Assembly (NCBI GenBank): GCA_946406115.1
Contig: OX291551.1
Span: 6,138,001-6,202,000 of the forward strand
Length of the DNA stretch: 64,000 bases
Reading direction: 5' to 3'
Source of the DNA: Apoda limacodes
Taxonomy: Eukaryota; Arthropoda; Insecta; Lepidoptera; Limacodidae
Translations under genes and position numbers: made by a program
Notes under the pieces: generated by a model
What the model saw: the letters and a program-made list of their open reading frames with translations, nothing else
What the model was told of the DNA's origin: nothing
Databases searched by the model: none
Part shown: piece after piece, positions 53,201 to 61,816 of the stretch
Numbering within the stretch: position 1 is the first letter of the stretch
Layout: every line of letters starts with the position of its first letter

Positions 53201-56178
53201 AAGTGAGCAGTAGTCGACCAAATAAGATGATGGGGAGACAGAACCAGTTTTTTGGGTTAAACACATTTAAAACTTGTGTCCTGTAAACGTCGATAGTCTC
53301 ACTCGCTTATAAAGTTTGGGCAGCATAACATCAGTAGAAAGTGGGTTTTATTAACTGGTCAACACAATAGTCGTAATAGGTATATTTGACCAACCCTTCG
53401 TGGTACCATTTCATTTAAAAAACGATAACTACAAATAAAATTTGTTAAACTTACCTATATTCGGGTTTTGGTTCATTTTTAGGAATCTTATCAATATAAT
53501 TTGTTGATATTTCACACGCATTTAATACTTTTACTACTGTTTCTCTTACATTTCTACCATTTAACGGTATCTTAACTAATCTGAATTCACCTAAAAAGGT
53601 TAACAATTTATATTATACAATTTGATCTCATTAGGTCACATTAGACTAAAACCTATTCAGAATTTTTTCATACAAACTTGATTTCATTTGTTTTATACTT
53701 CTGTACATAAAATGCGTTACAATATATCGCTCATTAATGCAAGGCTAATAAATAAATAGAATGAATTAATATTTTAAAAGTTTACTTAATAAATTACTAA
53801 TTTTCGAATGAATACGCATTTTGCCCCTATATAAAAAAAAGCGATATACTACTCTGTCAAGAAAGTACCGGGAAAAGATCAATAATACACAAACTGTTTG
53901 TTAATCATCCAAATTTATTTTATCACCTTCAAAGTATGCTCCTTCAGAAACGATACACTTACGCCAACGAATAATCCAATCATCAAAACATTTTTTAAAC
54001 GCTGTTTCCGGAATTGAATTCAGTTCTCGGCGCGAATTCTCCTTTATGTCTTCTACCGATTGAAAACGGGTGCCACGAAGTGGTAATTTGAGTTTAGGAA
54101 AAAGAAAGAAGTCGGCAGGAGCCATATCTGGTGAATATGGTGGTTGCTCGATGGTATTTGTTGAGTGTTTGGTCAAAAATTCTTTCACAATGATGGCCTT
54201 GTGCGAAGGCGCATTATCGTGGTGCAAAATCCAAGAATTTTCATTCCACAAATCTGGCCTTTTTCGTCGAATTTGCTCTCTTAAATGCCGCATAACGCTC
54301 AAATAATATTCTTTATTTACCGTTTGACCTTCCGGCAAGAATTCCGAGTGCACAACACCGCGATAGTCAAAGAAAACAGTCAACATGACTTTGACTTTTG
54401 ATCGACTTTGGCGTGGTTTCTTCGGTTTCGGTTCAGTTGGAAGGCGCCACTCCGAAGCTTGTTGACTAGTTTGCATGTCAAACTCGTAAACCCACGTCTC
54501 GTCACCAGTAACAATGCGTTTCATGAATGTTGGGTCGGAATTGACTCGTTCTAGCATGTCCTCAGCGACTCTCATGCGATTGAGTTTTTGGAGAAAATTC
54601 AGGTCTTTTGGGACTAGCCGAGCGGTAACATGTTTCATACCCAAATGATTAGTTAAAATAGTACGGATCGACTCGTGAGATACAGAAAGTTCGGCGGCTA
54701 TCTCTCTCAAAGTTGAATGAGGATTTTCAGTCACTATTTCCTTCACTTTTGCGATGTTAACTTCAGTTGCAGACGTTGATGGCCTACCAGAGCGAGGCAA
54801 ATCTTCCATCACATCTCGACCGCTTTTGAACGCTTTGTACCACTCATAAACACGTGTTTTTGATAAAGTCGAATCACCGTAAGCCTTCTGTAACATTTTC
54901 AGTGACTCCGAACACGAAATTCCATTGGCGATGCAAAATTTAAGACAAACTCTTTGTTCAATGTTTTTGTCCATTATGAAATTCGCAATACACACTAGAT
55001 ATGATATAACTAAAAACAGCACTGTATTTAATATAAATAACAGATGCAACTCAAACTCCGCGCCAAAATAGAAAACAGTTGTGCCAATCTAACAACAACA
55101 AAAAAAACAAAAATTTGAATTTGGAACCATAAACAAATCATCCATTCCCGATACTTTGTTGACTGAATGTAGAAATGTATTTTTAGTAGAAAAGTGTTTT
55201 TTTTTTTTAACCTTTCAACCTTACACGTAAAATTTTGGGTTGGATTAACCCTAAGCCATAGATTATATACCAGAATTACATAAAGTATGGCCATACAACG
55301 CCTGTTTTTTCGTCGTATACGTAGCCAGCGTACATACAAAAAGTTTGTGCACAGAACGCAGTCAGTGAATTCACTGTGGTATAATCTGTGGTACGAGACT
55401 TTTAGCGCAGTTTTGCGCGGGACTTGCCAGGCAGCACGCCCAATAACACACACAATTGCATGTGTGCGGTAATAATATTTTATATCTATTGAGTTCAAGT
55501 GTCCGTAACATTAAAATGCTTAATCAAAGTTTATACCTTCAGGCATATGCTGCTGTCGCAAATAGAATGGTAAAGGGGGCACAGATAATGTTCGACTGGA
55601 TTGCTGAGCCTCCAAAAGAGCACTAAGTTGTTGTAATGAATGTTCATTTACTTTCTAAAACAAAAAATAATTTATCTATATTTATCCACATATACAGTGT
55701 GGAAAAGAATAGGGTTCCAAGTCAGCATCAAGAGAAAGCCTTAAGAGTATGAAAGCAAAGGATTATATTATATGTATATTTTAAAAGCAAAGGGTTATAT
55801 TAAATGTATATATGTATGTCATCATTAGGGACATTCATGTTGTGATGCTGGCTTAGTACCCTTACTTCGCTATGTAGTGTATATGTATGTATAAAGAATA
55901 TGGCCTAATTGCCTGACTTACTGATTCATCATTCGGCGTTAAAGCTTATTACATAAAATTTGGAGAGTAGATTTATACTATTGTTTATGTTGATATGTCT
56001 TATATTGATTATTTAAATACGTAGATAGAAGAGAGATAGTTACTCTTTGTTCTGGATATTTGCCAAATAGGTCAGGGTGCACACTGAAGTAGAAAGGTCT
56101 TAGGGCTGTAGAGACTTCGGCAGAGCTCAGGAACCTGCAGAAAGCCCCTGTGCCTCCGCAACTAAAATGAAACAACAA
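38213..56178 (-). CDS. TCAIM: TCAIM orthologue (mitochondrial, DUF4460/DUF4461)
   Basis: Thirteen exons were joined by splice signals and phase: 56178-56044, 55654-55537, 53590-53455, 51695-51591, 51061-50944, 45846-45744, 45048-44957, 44494-44394, 44263-44228, 43767-43621, 41926-41795, 40213-40069 and 38299-38213. They encode 484 residues; human TCAIM has 496. The N-terminus has ALRPFYFSVHPDLFGKYPEQ with an HPD tripeptide (34-36) as in J domains. Later matches are DKGWNISHIRGALQSL, DVFLNIIDVRNEWLS, ISCCERLLTL and the end HYYSVLSEGALCIPWNFK. TCAIM is reported to act in mitochondria; its reaction is uncertain. ATG 56178 gives a complete-length protein, but TTTTAG before 56161 could instead be an acceptor from an unseen first exon. 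Exon 9 is only 36 nt, and the exon 5 donor reads GTTGGT. The introns carry many transposons. Confidence 0.92.
38505..38560. repeat. End fragment of the dispersed SINE-like repeat
   Basis: TTAGGGTTCCATACCCAAAG followed by GGATAAAAAACGGGACA is the conserved end of the repeat also seen at 10871-10890 (reversed) and related to 45990 and 56325. Confidence 0.65.
39018..39195. repeat. Truncated copy of the GGGC-ended MITE, reverse orientation
   Basis: Reverse complement of the right half of 14656-15094: shares TTTGATACTTTTCACACTTT, then TTTTGCCACCGACAC and GCAAAACGAACG. The terminal GGGC is missing. It lies in the last TCAIM intron. Confidence 0.8.
40381..40690 (+). repeat. Lepidopteran SINE-like repeat
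   Basis: Contains GGGATAAAAGTAGCCTATGT, TCAACAATCTC and a tail with AACAAACAAACACTT. This is the common arrangement of a dispersed moth/butterfly repeat. It lies in TCAIM intron 11. Confidence 0.7.
40815..41700 (-). repeat. Decayed LINE copy split by a foreign insertion
   Basis: The tail block (40817-40868) and a degenerate RT C-terminus (41682-41378, reading CSRELFEIMPTATFYHR and SLEPKWSCTVRFHK) belong to the LINE family at 46673-48602. They are separated by about 0.5 kb of foreign sequence that includes the inverted-repeat element at 40959-41251. Confidence 0.7.
40959..41251. mobile_element. MITE-like element bounded by inverted repeats of 21 bp
   Basis: TGACTCAAAATCTATTTGCA+A (40959-40979) and its exact reverse complement (41231-41251) bound an AT-rich, non-coding interior of about 250 bp inside a LINE remnant. 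Confidence 0.65.
42611..42735. mobile_element. Short mariner-type MITE
   Basis: The element is 125 bp. It begins TACAGTGCAATAAACTTTT and ends AAAAAGTTTGTTGCACTATA, giving inverted ends of about 19 bp with TA at both boundaries. It has no coding capacity and sits in TCAIM intron 10. Confidence 0.75.
43060..43250. other. Unassigned GC-rich patch in TCAIM intron 10
   Basis: CGCCGCGCCAGACG, 'GGGCGCCGCGATCC' and similar words stand out from AT-rich flanks. A 29-codon open frame from an ATG at 43141 shows no recognised motif. It could be an alternative promoter or repeat debris. Confidence 0.3.
45170..45335 (+). repeat. SINE-like repeat copy
   Basis: Diverged copy of the 40381-40690 repeat: TTTTAGCTCAATTAGATAAA followed by a CATTTATAATATTAG tail. 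Confidence 0.5.
45443..45515 (-). tRNA. tRNA-like sequence, probably a pseudogene
   Basis: On the minus strand a 73-nt cloverleaf can be drawn: acceptor GCCTCGA, D-arm GCTC-AATTGGTA-GAGC, anticodon stem CTTAC/GTAAG, and T-arm around GGTTCGAAGCC. Position 33 would be C rather than the near-universal U, the acceptor has a G-A mismatch at its end and the T-stem has a G-G pair. These faults, and its place in a repeat-rich intron, favour a tRNA-derived repeat or pseudogene over a working tRNA. Confidence 0.5.
45990..46120. repeat. Diverged SINE-like repeat fragment
   Basis: AGTGCAAAAACGGAACCCTT followed by GTCTGTCCATATGTCACAGC resembles the 'ACGGGACCC...CCGTCTGTCACC' part of the repeat at 56325-56710, in reverse order. 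Confidence 0.5.
46673..48602 (-). mobile_element. 5'-truncated LINE (CR1/jockey group) flanked by a ~34-bp target duplication
   Basis: On the minus strand: linker sequence with SSDHCLVRTQVS and WDGLREFYASYPW (48581-48372), then an insertion, then RT motif A LDIEKAFDRVWHRG (about 47900), GVPQGS (about 47710), MLDINNMHCYADES (frameshifted active-site region, about 47660) and the C-terminus TLEPKWSRTVRFQRN (about 46950). The poly-A tail (T-run 46673-46694) and conserved tail block follow. Both sides carry ATCATAATAAGGCAGAA then GAAC and ATATCTTAAA (about 46638-46670 and 48604-48637), as expected for target-primed insertion. Several frameshifts make it inactive. Confidence 0.85.
47940..48345. mobile_element. 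Insertion in the LINE carrying two double-hairpin modules
   Basis: The LINE coding sequence breaks near 47940 and 48345. The insert contains two direct copies of the module with GGAACGACCGTTTCCG and CTCCGGTAAGGGACCGGATG (about 47963-48030 and 48235-48300). Around the second copy lies an inverted repeat: TTAAATTCAGAGATCAAAGA (about 48071) and TCTTTGATCTCTGAATTTAA (about 48311). The segment between may be a foldback element. Confidence 0.55.
48670..50065 (-). pseudogene. Decayed hAT-like transposase gene
   Basis: A clean stretch (49508-49053) reads KDYIFKESPTRRGHFTSTTG, then FTRWTENEKPAIRTISLLPH, FAFFASIVEPFLTDFQSEKP and LFRELTILITALMEHV. Shifted frames on both sides add VIQVSMDGPAVNFKMLREL-like sequence (about 49660-49600) and a C-terminal region around QERSPLKY (about 48880). 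The RW motif followed by a 'FLT-FQ---P--P-L' segment is typical of hAT-superfamily transposases in insects. Many stops and shifts show it is dead. The LINE at 46673-48602 lies next to its C-terminal end. Confidence 0.6.
49510..49542. repeat. Perfect 14-bp inverted repeat (hairpin)
   Basis: AAACTGATGTGAAT, loop ACAGG, ATTCACATCAGTTT. It lies within the decayed hAT-like gene exactly where its reading frame breaks. Confidence 0.9.
50465..50640. repeat. SINE-like repeat end
   Basis: GAGGGGCTCCCATACAGCAA, a TTTTTTTGCCATTTTATAAT run, then CGCGAGTCCGACTCGCACTT: the conserved end of the repeat also at 10512 and 56325. Confidence 0.7.
51936..52112. repeat. Tandem duplication with 100-bp period
   Basis: CAGGCAGTAACTTAG (51941) recurs as CAGGCAGCAACTTAG (52041), each followed by AATTCAGTTAT, GCTTAATTTACATC and CAAATTGTAT. 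A T-arm-like GGGTTCGATCCCCGC (minus strand, about 51911-51925) lies just upstream, so this may be tRNA-derived SINE debris. Confidence 0.65.
52540..52815. other. Unassigned GC-richer patch in a TCAIM intron
   Basis: An open frame of 62 codons (52621-52809, starting GTG) is GC-rich at its end (GATCCGGCCGGCGCG) but matches no family I know and has no clear splice sites. It lies in intron 3. Confidence 0.3.
53848..55172 (-). mobile_element. Mariner transposon, apparently complete
   Basis: The element is about 1.3 kb with inverted ends: left TACTCTGTCAAGAAAGTACC then GGGAA (about 53849-53873); right, read inward on the minus strand, TACATTCAGTCAACAAAGTA then TCGGGAA. TA dinucleotides lie at both boundaries. 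It contains one uninterrupted transposase ORF and sits in TCAIM intron 2. Confidence 0.88.
53901..54974 (-). CDS. Mariner transposase, intact
   Basis: The likely start is MDKNIEQRVCLKFCIANG (54974), giving 357 residues, the usual mariner length; the open frame extends upstream to 55049. The N-terminal helix-turn-helix region has YEWYKAFKSGR and the linker RSGRPSTS. The catalytic triad is visible: VTGDETWVYEFD, then HHDNAPSH, then YSPDMAPADFFLFPKLK, with 34 residues between the last two catalytic Asp (DD34D). The enzyme would cut and paste the element at TA sites. No stop or frameshift was found over its length, so it may have been active recently. The C-terminus reads VSEGAYFEGDKINLDD. Confidence 0.95.
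   Translation of the reverse strand: MDKNIEQRVCLKFCIANGISCSESLKMLQKAYGDSTLSKTRVYEWYKAFKSGRDVMEDLPRSGRPSTSATEVNIAKVKEIVTENPHSTLREIAAELSVSHESIRTILTNHLGMKHVTARLVPKDLNFLQKLNRMRVAEDMLERVNSDPTFMKRIVTGDETWVYEFDMQTSQQASEWRLPTEPKPKKPRQSRSKVKVMLTVFFDYRGVVHSEFLPEGQTVNKEYYLSVMRHLREQIRRKRPDLWNENSWILHHDNAPSHKAIIVKEFLTKHSTNTIEQPPYSPDMAPADFFLFPKLKLPLRGTRFQSVEDIKENSRRELNSIPETAFKKCFDDWIIRWRKCIVSEGAYFEGDKINLDD
55180..55530. other. TCAIM intron sequence with an unassigned repeat-like block
   Basis: Open frames on both strands (55028-55498 -, 55287-55472 +) carry no recognised motif. The block 55290-55470 is richer in G and C than its flanks. Confidence 0.35.
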
Positions 56179-56324
56179 TGGCGATGATTTTTTAAGCTTT
56201 TAAAAATTGACAACAATATAAATAAGTTAGTAGATTTACAAAAATCAAAGTTGTTTTCCATGCAAATCGTCAAGTATTCTCAATATACTGACGCAAAGAT
56301 ACGCTGGAATTAGCATGATAAGAA

Positions 56325-56712
56325 ACAAGTGCGAGTCGGACTCGCGCACGAAGGGTTATCTATTAAAACGGTTTAAATAATCACATTTGTTGTATAGGAG
56401 CCCTCCTTAAATATTTGTTTTATTTTAATTTAATTATTTGTTTTAAAGTGACTATATAACTAAATCTTCCGTGAATAGTTGAAGCGTCTAACTGTTGCCG
56501 TTATCAATATCGAGCAAAAACAAGCAAAAAAATCACGTTTGTTATATGGGAGCTCCCTTAAATATTTATTTTATTCTGTTTTTTAGTATTTGTTGTTATA
56601 GCGGCAACAGAAATACATCTTCTGTACAAATTGTAACTGTCTATCTATCACGGTTCATGAGATACAGCCTGGTGACAGACGGACGGACGGATAGCGGAGT
56701 CTTAGTAATAGG
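56325..56712. repeat. SINE-like repeat, nearly full length
   Basis: Begins AAGTGCGAGTCGGACTCGCG, passes GTTATATGGGAGCTCCCTTA, 'TTGTTGTTATAGCGGCAACAG', 'ATCACGGTTCATGAGATACA' and ends with GACAGACGGACGGACGG and GAGTCTTAGTAATAGG. An internal part is duplicated (the 'AAATATTTGTTTTATT' and 'AAATATTTATTTTATT' blocks). Confidence 0.75.
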
Positions 56713-57059
56713 TTAAATGAATTAGAATTACTGTACAAAAGGATGTATTATCTGCTTGGAACACATCCTAATCTGGCCACAGATAACAAATTATTATGAT
56801 GCTAACAAGTCCTAACGCCAGTATGAACCTATGGTATTTACGCCTGTGGTGCTGTACCTTAAAGGTATATTCTAATCATCCATAGATTTCAATGGTTTTC
56901 AGGGAAATTGTTAATGCACCCTGGTACGTGAGAAAGGACGGTTTCCACCGGGACCTTAACATGGAGTTTGTTGACAAAAAACGAAGAGTATGCAGATGAT
57001 CACGATCAGAGACTTCATCAATATGTGTGCGTTGAGGCAATCCAGCTTCCTCACAAGAC

Positions 57060-57420
57060 GGACATAGTGAGAAGGCTCGAAAGAACAAAGTTTTACTATG
57101 GGGACACGGAGTTGATAATCAAACAATCTTTGTGCTGCAGAAGAGGGCTGTTCAAATAATTTAAAATATATCCCATAAACACTCTTTAAGAGATAAATTA
57201 TAGGAAATCAAGGTTTTAACTTTACCATCTGAGTATATATCAGATTATTTAAATTATGTTCATAAAAATATTGATTGTTTTAAAAAGAATAGCGATGTCC
57301 ATAATCGTAATACTCGCAATATACACAAACTTGCTCTGATCCACACAAGGCTTAAGGAAATAGGTAAATCATTTAAAAGACAAAGTATCCGTTTTTACCA
57401 TAGACCTTTTAAGTAGATAG
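57060..57420 (+). pseudogene. LINE reverse-transcriptase C-terminal remnant
   Basis: Read through shifts, the plus strand gives a TIFVLQKRAVQ stretch (about 57128-57160) and a downstream segment near NTRNIHKLALI and RQSIRFYH. It is a decayed relative of the C-terminus of the RT at 4987-7008 (there FILQKRAVRSIYKL). Confidence 0.6.
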
Positions 57421-58195
57421 ACTCTATGTACCCCATACAATTACGTCGGCGAACAGTGGAACCGATTTCAATTCACCATATTATCCATTGCTGTTTTCAA
57501 TCTAATGTAGGTCCGCCAATATGTTCGCTAGTCAAACAGTAATGTATATGCGAACGCGACCCGCATGCGCGAATTAAATTTTGGAGAACATATAACTAAT
57601 GGAGTAGCTTTCACTATGATACTGAGCAAATATTTATTTCGTATTTTTTATTTTGCATGACAGATTTTGTGTATTTGTTTATATGGAGTATGTAGTCGAC
57701 CTACATACATGTTACTAAATACCAATAACAATTTTATTGAATGTATTTAGCGAAATATCTACCTAATAAACGACTCATGATTATTAAATAACTACTCAAC
57801 CTAGGGTTAAGACAGTCGCTAAGAAAAAAATCTACATGGACAAATTAAGGGGATGAAGAGGTAGTTGAACGTTTATAGTTAAGACCTATGTATAATTTTA
57901 TGAGCATAATTTTGGTATCAAGAAAAACAGCATAATATGTATAAATACTATTATGCCATTTTTACGAAAGGAATGAATTCAGGAGGCTAACACATGGGTC
58001 AAATTAAGTAATATTTTTGATGTAAGGTTAGTATAAAAAGAGCTTATATGTAATTAAAAGTTTATTCATAAAAATAAAAAAGTAATTAAAAATATTGCAA
58101 AAGTTTACATCAATCATGTAGCCACCAAGTTATGGTTTTTTTTTTATAGTTTGATCTGCAATCGGCTCTCAGCCCTAATCAGATATGGTCCAAGA
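57421..58195. other. AT-rich stretch with no recognised feature
   Basis: Nothing supported was seen. Confidence 0.45.
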
Positions 58196-58199
58196 TTTC

Positions 58200-59335
58200 T
58201 TGTTTGTAGGTGGCATTCCACTGAGTGACCAGTGAGTAAACCAGATAGGTTGTCAGAATTTATTATCTTTGGTCTAGGTCCAGTATTTGCAATCTTTTCA
58301 GGCGTGTTATATTGTCATTTGTGTTTAATAGGTTTTTGCCAATTCATTTACTATTATTCTATTATACTATTATACTTCTTCCTTGACAGTGATATTTGTG
58401 TATTTCCACAATTTGCACAAACCAGTGGGCGCTGTAGATAGTTCTTAAAGCGTTATTCTGGAATCTTTGAAGGATCTCAACGTTCGAGTTGCTTGCAGAG
58501 CACCAAAGTTCTATTCCGTATGTCCAAATAGACTTTATAATAGTTTTATAGACCAGAAGCTTATTAGTAAGGGAAAGTGGAGATTGATGTCCTAATAGCC
58601 AAAGCCAAGTAATTCAGTGATTGGAATTGTAAGTTTGCTTCTTTTCTTTTAGCTTTGATGTGATTTGCCCAGGTCTCTAGATCTAGATCCAGGCCTAGAT
58701 ACTTTACATTGCTTTCACTTGGCAATATTTTGTTTTCCATGCAAACTCAGTCACCTTTCCCAAGTGTAAATGTTACATGTCTTGATTTGCTTAAGCTAGT
58801 TTTGATTCTCCACTTCTGTAGCCAGTTATCTACTTTATTGAGCTGTTCTTGCAGTTTTAATGATGCATTGTTTGGGTCTCTGTCGCTTGCAAGATACGCT
58901 GTGTCATCTGCATATGTTGCCATTGTGACACCTTTCATTTCAGGCAGGTCTGCAGTGTATATGGAGTACAGCACTGGACCAAGGGATGATCCCTGTGGTA
59001 CTGAAGCAGTGATGTTATACAGCTTTGAATAATCTTCTCCACACTTTACTTGAAATTCTTGTAAGTAGGATTTTAGGATTATGAAGAATGAGTTTGGTAG
59101 TAGGGTCTTTATTTTGAATAGAAGATCTTTGTGCCAGATTTTGTCGAAAGCTTGTTGTAGGTCGATAAATGCAGCAGAGCAGTATTCTTTTTTCTGGTTT
59201 GTGATCTTGTGTGCTACTCGATGCACTTGTTCGACTGTTGAGTGTTTCTCCCGGAATCCAAATTGGTGGTCAGGTATGATCTTGTCCTCTTCAAGTACAG
59301 GTTTTGGAAATGAGTCATAAAATTTTGAAACATAT
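58200..59335 (-). pseudogene. Jockey-clade LINE reverse transcriptase fragment
   Basis: The best frame (59226-58747) has AAFIDLQQAFDKIWHKDLLF (palm motif A), ASVPQGSSLGPVLYSIYTAD and the catalytic YADDTAYLASD. Upstream codons read as a decayed 'HQFGFREKHSTVEQVHR'. Downstream, shifted frames continue with SNVKYLGLDLDLETWANH and a TYGIELWCSASNSN stretch (about 58530). The order and motifs are those of jockey-type LINEs. A frameshift at about 58740 and the lack of an endonuclease on this strand make it inactive. Confidence 0.85.
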
Positions 59336-59479
59336 AGTAGTAGATGTGACTTCCTATTTTTATCTCAACGTATAAAATTGAAGCATAGGGCCACGGGCTA
59401 TTCCTTCATGCTGCAGCAAAGTGATGGTATGACTTCATTTTTGGCACTGAGATAGCTAAAGGGATGTAAACTAACATCG

Positions 59480-59960
59480 GATATTTTTTAGTTAGGCTAC
59501 TCAACTGCATTCATTCAAGCCACCACAATAAGAATAGAAGACCATGAAGGATCAATAATTTTATGTGAGATATACTGCCCTCCGAGGCAAATAATAAATA
59601 TAGACATGTTTTATCAATTCTTTCTTACTCTTGGGACATTATTTTATAGTTGGTGGTGACTGGAACATAAAACACACCTTTTGGGGATTACGGTGCACTG
59701 TAACTAGAGGTTGTGCACTAAAAAGCTTGGACTTAACTGAGCTTAAATAATCTGCAGTCATGGTGAAATAGAAAACCTAGCTTCTGGCCATCTGATCTGC
59801 TCAAGATTCCAGACCTCCTTGATTTCTTTATTATAATATCTGTAAGCCATCACTTGTGATGCACCTGAGTGTCTGTATAACTGACTGGGATGGATTCCAA
59901 ACCAAATCCAAATAATATAAAGCATAATTTAAATATAATAAAATGGGAATTGTTATATTA
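59480..59960 (+). pseudogene. Jockey-clade LINE endonuclease fragment, opposite orientation
   Basis: On the plus strand, shifted frames read IQATTIRIEDHEGSIILCEI, YCPPRQ, a VGGDWNIKH motif (the conserved GDFN/GDWN of LINE endonucleases) and a TVTRGCALKSL stretch. Stops and shifts show decay. It faces away from the RT fragment at 58200-59335, so the two are separate or rearranged insertions. Confidence 0.7.
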
Positions 59961-59999
59961 CTTAATTGATTTTTTTAATTTATTTATATATTTATTACT

Positions 60000-60221
60000 A
60001 CCAGTCCCGGCGAACACTGTTCCGCTGCGGCTCCTCTGTAACCCGGTGAAAGTTGGTTTTCACCTAAAGTGCGAGAGTCCGGCTCGCACTTAACAGATCG
60101 AGATAAAAACTATCCTGTCGTTTAAGTTGGATTTAATAACAGATAGTTACCAAGTTTGATCAAAATCGGTTACGTAGTTTAGGAGTCCATCGTGGACAAA
60201 CAACGTGACACGTAATTTTTA
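60000..60221 (+). repeat. Dispersed repeat tail
   Basis: Contains GTGCGAGAGTCCGGCTCGCA, ACCAAGTTTGATCAAAATCG and GTGACACGTAATTTTTATAT, an arrangement seen in many insect 3' repeat tails. The DD41D element is inserted directly after it. Confidence 0.55.
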
Positions 60222-60883
60222 TATACAGGGTGGCCGGGAAGTTGACGTTCAAACGTAAAATTAACTTTATGATGAGGAGTATCCGAATCACCCCCATGTA
60301 TGTTCTACGATTTTTCGTAGTTTTCGAGATAGAATTTTTTTAATGATTTTTTTCGTAATTTTCACCTAACATCAGTTTTCGATTTTTTTCTCGTTCGGTT
60401 GAACATTTCTGGTTGTTTTTTTGTGATAACTAAAAAGCATAGTCTAACCTAACCCCCTAAAAATATGATTTATCTAGGAATTGCAGAACTTACTTAGAAT
60501 TGATTCGAAAGTTCAATATTAAGATTTCAGCTCAGTACTCACAAATTTTCAAAGTATCAAAAAAAAATTGAATGGTGGGATTTTGAGTTCAAAGTAATTT
60601 TAAAAACTTCCTTTCCTTCCTTCCTTTAAAAACGTCAAATAAAAATAGGGTTATCAGGGGATTCTTTTATGTAACTGACCTTCAAAGTAAATTAAGGCAT
60701 TAAGGAAAAAAAATAATTATTTTATTTTATTTGAATCTTTGAATTTCTTTGCGTTATGATGGATTTGAGTAAAACACAGTTAATTGTTAATAAGATAAAT
60801 TTATTTAAAGTACATTTTCATAATTTTGCACTCCCACAGAACTGCACAATCAACACCTGCGCAAAACATTATGTCTTAACTCC

Positions 60884-61812
60884 CTAAAAGCGGTTATTTC
60901 TCACAGCGGTTTCGGCTTCGCGAATTTTTCTTCTAAGCTCTTCTTCACTTGAAGCTTCTCTAACGTACGATATTTCTTTAAAATAGCCCCAGATAAAAAA
61001 ATCTATGGGGTTGAGGTCAGGCGAGCGTGGTGGCCAGGCAATTGGCCCTCGTCGTCCGATCCACCTGCTGGGGTACGTCTGGTTTAAATGGCAACGCACT
61101 TGCGCCTCGTAATGACATGGTGCGCCGTCGTTCTGGAACACCATTGTCCTTCTAAATTCAAGGTTTACATCTTCCAGTAATATTGGTAAATCATCTTCTA
61201 AAAAACTTTTGTACGTCTCGCCGTCTAATCTGGATGGCAGTTCAAATGGGCCTATTAATTCGACATTCAAGACGCCAGACCGCATGTTCACGCTGAAACG
61301 ATGTTGAAATGATGAAGATCTGGCGGCATGTGGATTTTCAACGGCCGAAATATGATAATTGTGGATATTGAAAACCCCTGTTCGCTCAAATTTTGACTCA
61401 TCCGTCCCCAAGATTTTATTAAAATATCCGGGGTCTTCTTCCTCTTTTTGCAACATAGTTCTACAAAACTCGACTCTCAATTCATAATCTGCAGGCTGCA
61501 ATGCTTGTACTTTTTGTATGTGTTAGGTGTGAAAAGATTCCTCACGCAAAATATCTTGTATTGAAGATCTTGGTATGTCAAGATTACGAGCCATTGCTCT
61601 CGTACTTGTACTTCCATTAAGTTGCACTTCCTCTAGAACAATTTCCCTGCGTTCCGGATCAACTCTCAGAATGCCTTCACCACCACGTTGGCCAGGAATG
61701 CGGCCTGCCATTAACGTATTGTGAGTATTAACGAACACACGATAGTCAGGGTAATGATCAGGTTGTGGTCCGCCACGGCGTTCAAGGTGTTCAGAGTGTA
61801 AGGCATCACTAA
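60884..61812 (-). pseudogene. Transposase of the DD41D element, split by a single stop codon
   Basis: The upstream part (from about 61812) reads YPDYRVFVNTHNTLMAGRIP, then ILRVDPERREIVLEEVQLNG and TRAMARNLDIPRSSIQDILR, an HTH-type DNA-binding region. A TAA (61525-61523) follows SFHT. The same frame then continues with HIQKVQALQPADYELRVEFC, LGTDESKFERTG (first catalytic Asp), MVFQNDGAPCHY (second) and AWPPRSPDLNPIDFFIWGYF (third). There are 41 residues between the second and third Asp, hence DD41D, the spacing reported for the rosa group. Apart from the stop, the reading frame is open to the end at 60884. No start ATG is evident; the N-terminus may be disturbed by the adjacent hairpin. Confidence 0.85.
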
Positions 61813-61816
61813 CACT

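Noticed and set aside
55028..55498. Minus-strand 156-codon open frame upstream of the mariner
   Set aside because: It crosses the mariner end and a repeat-like block, with no recognised domain.
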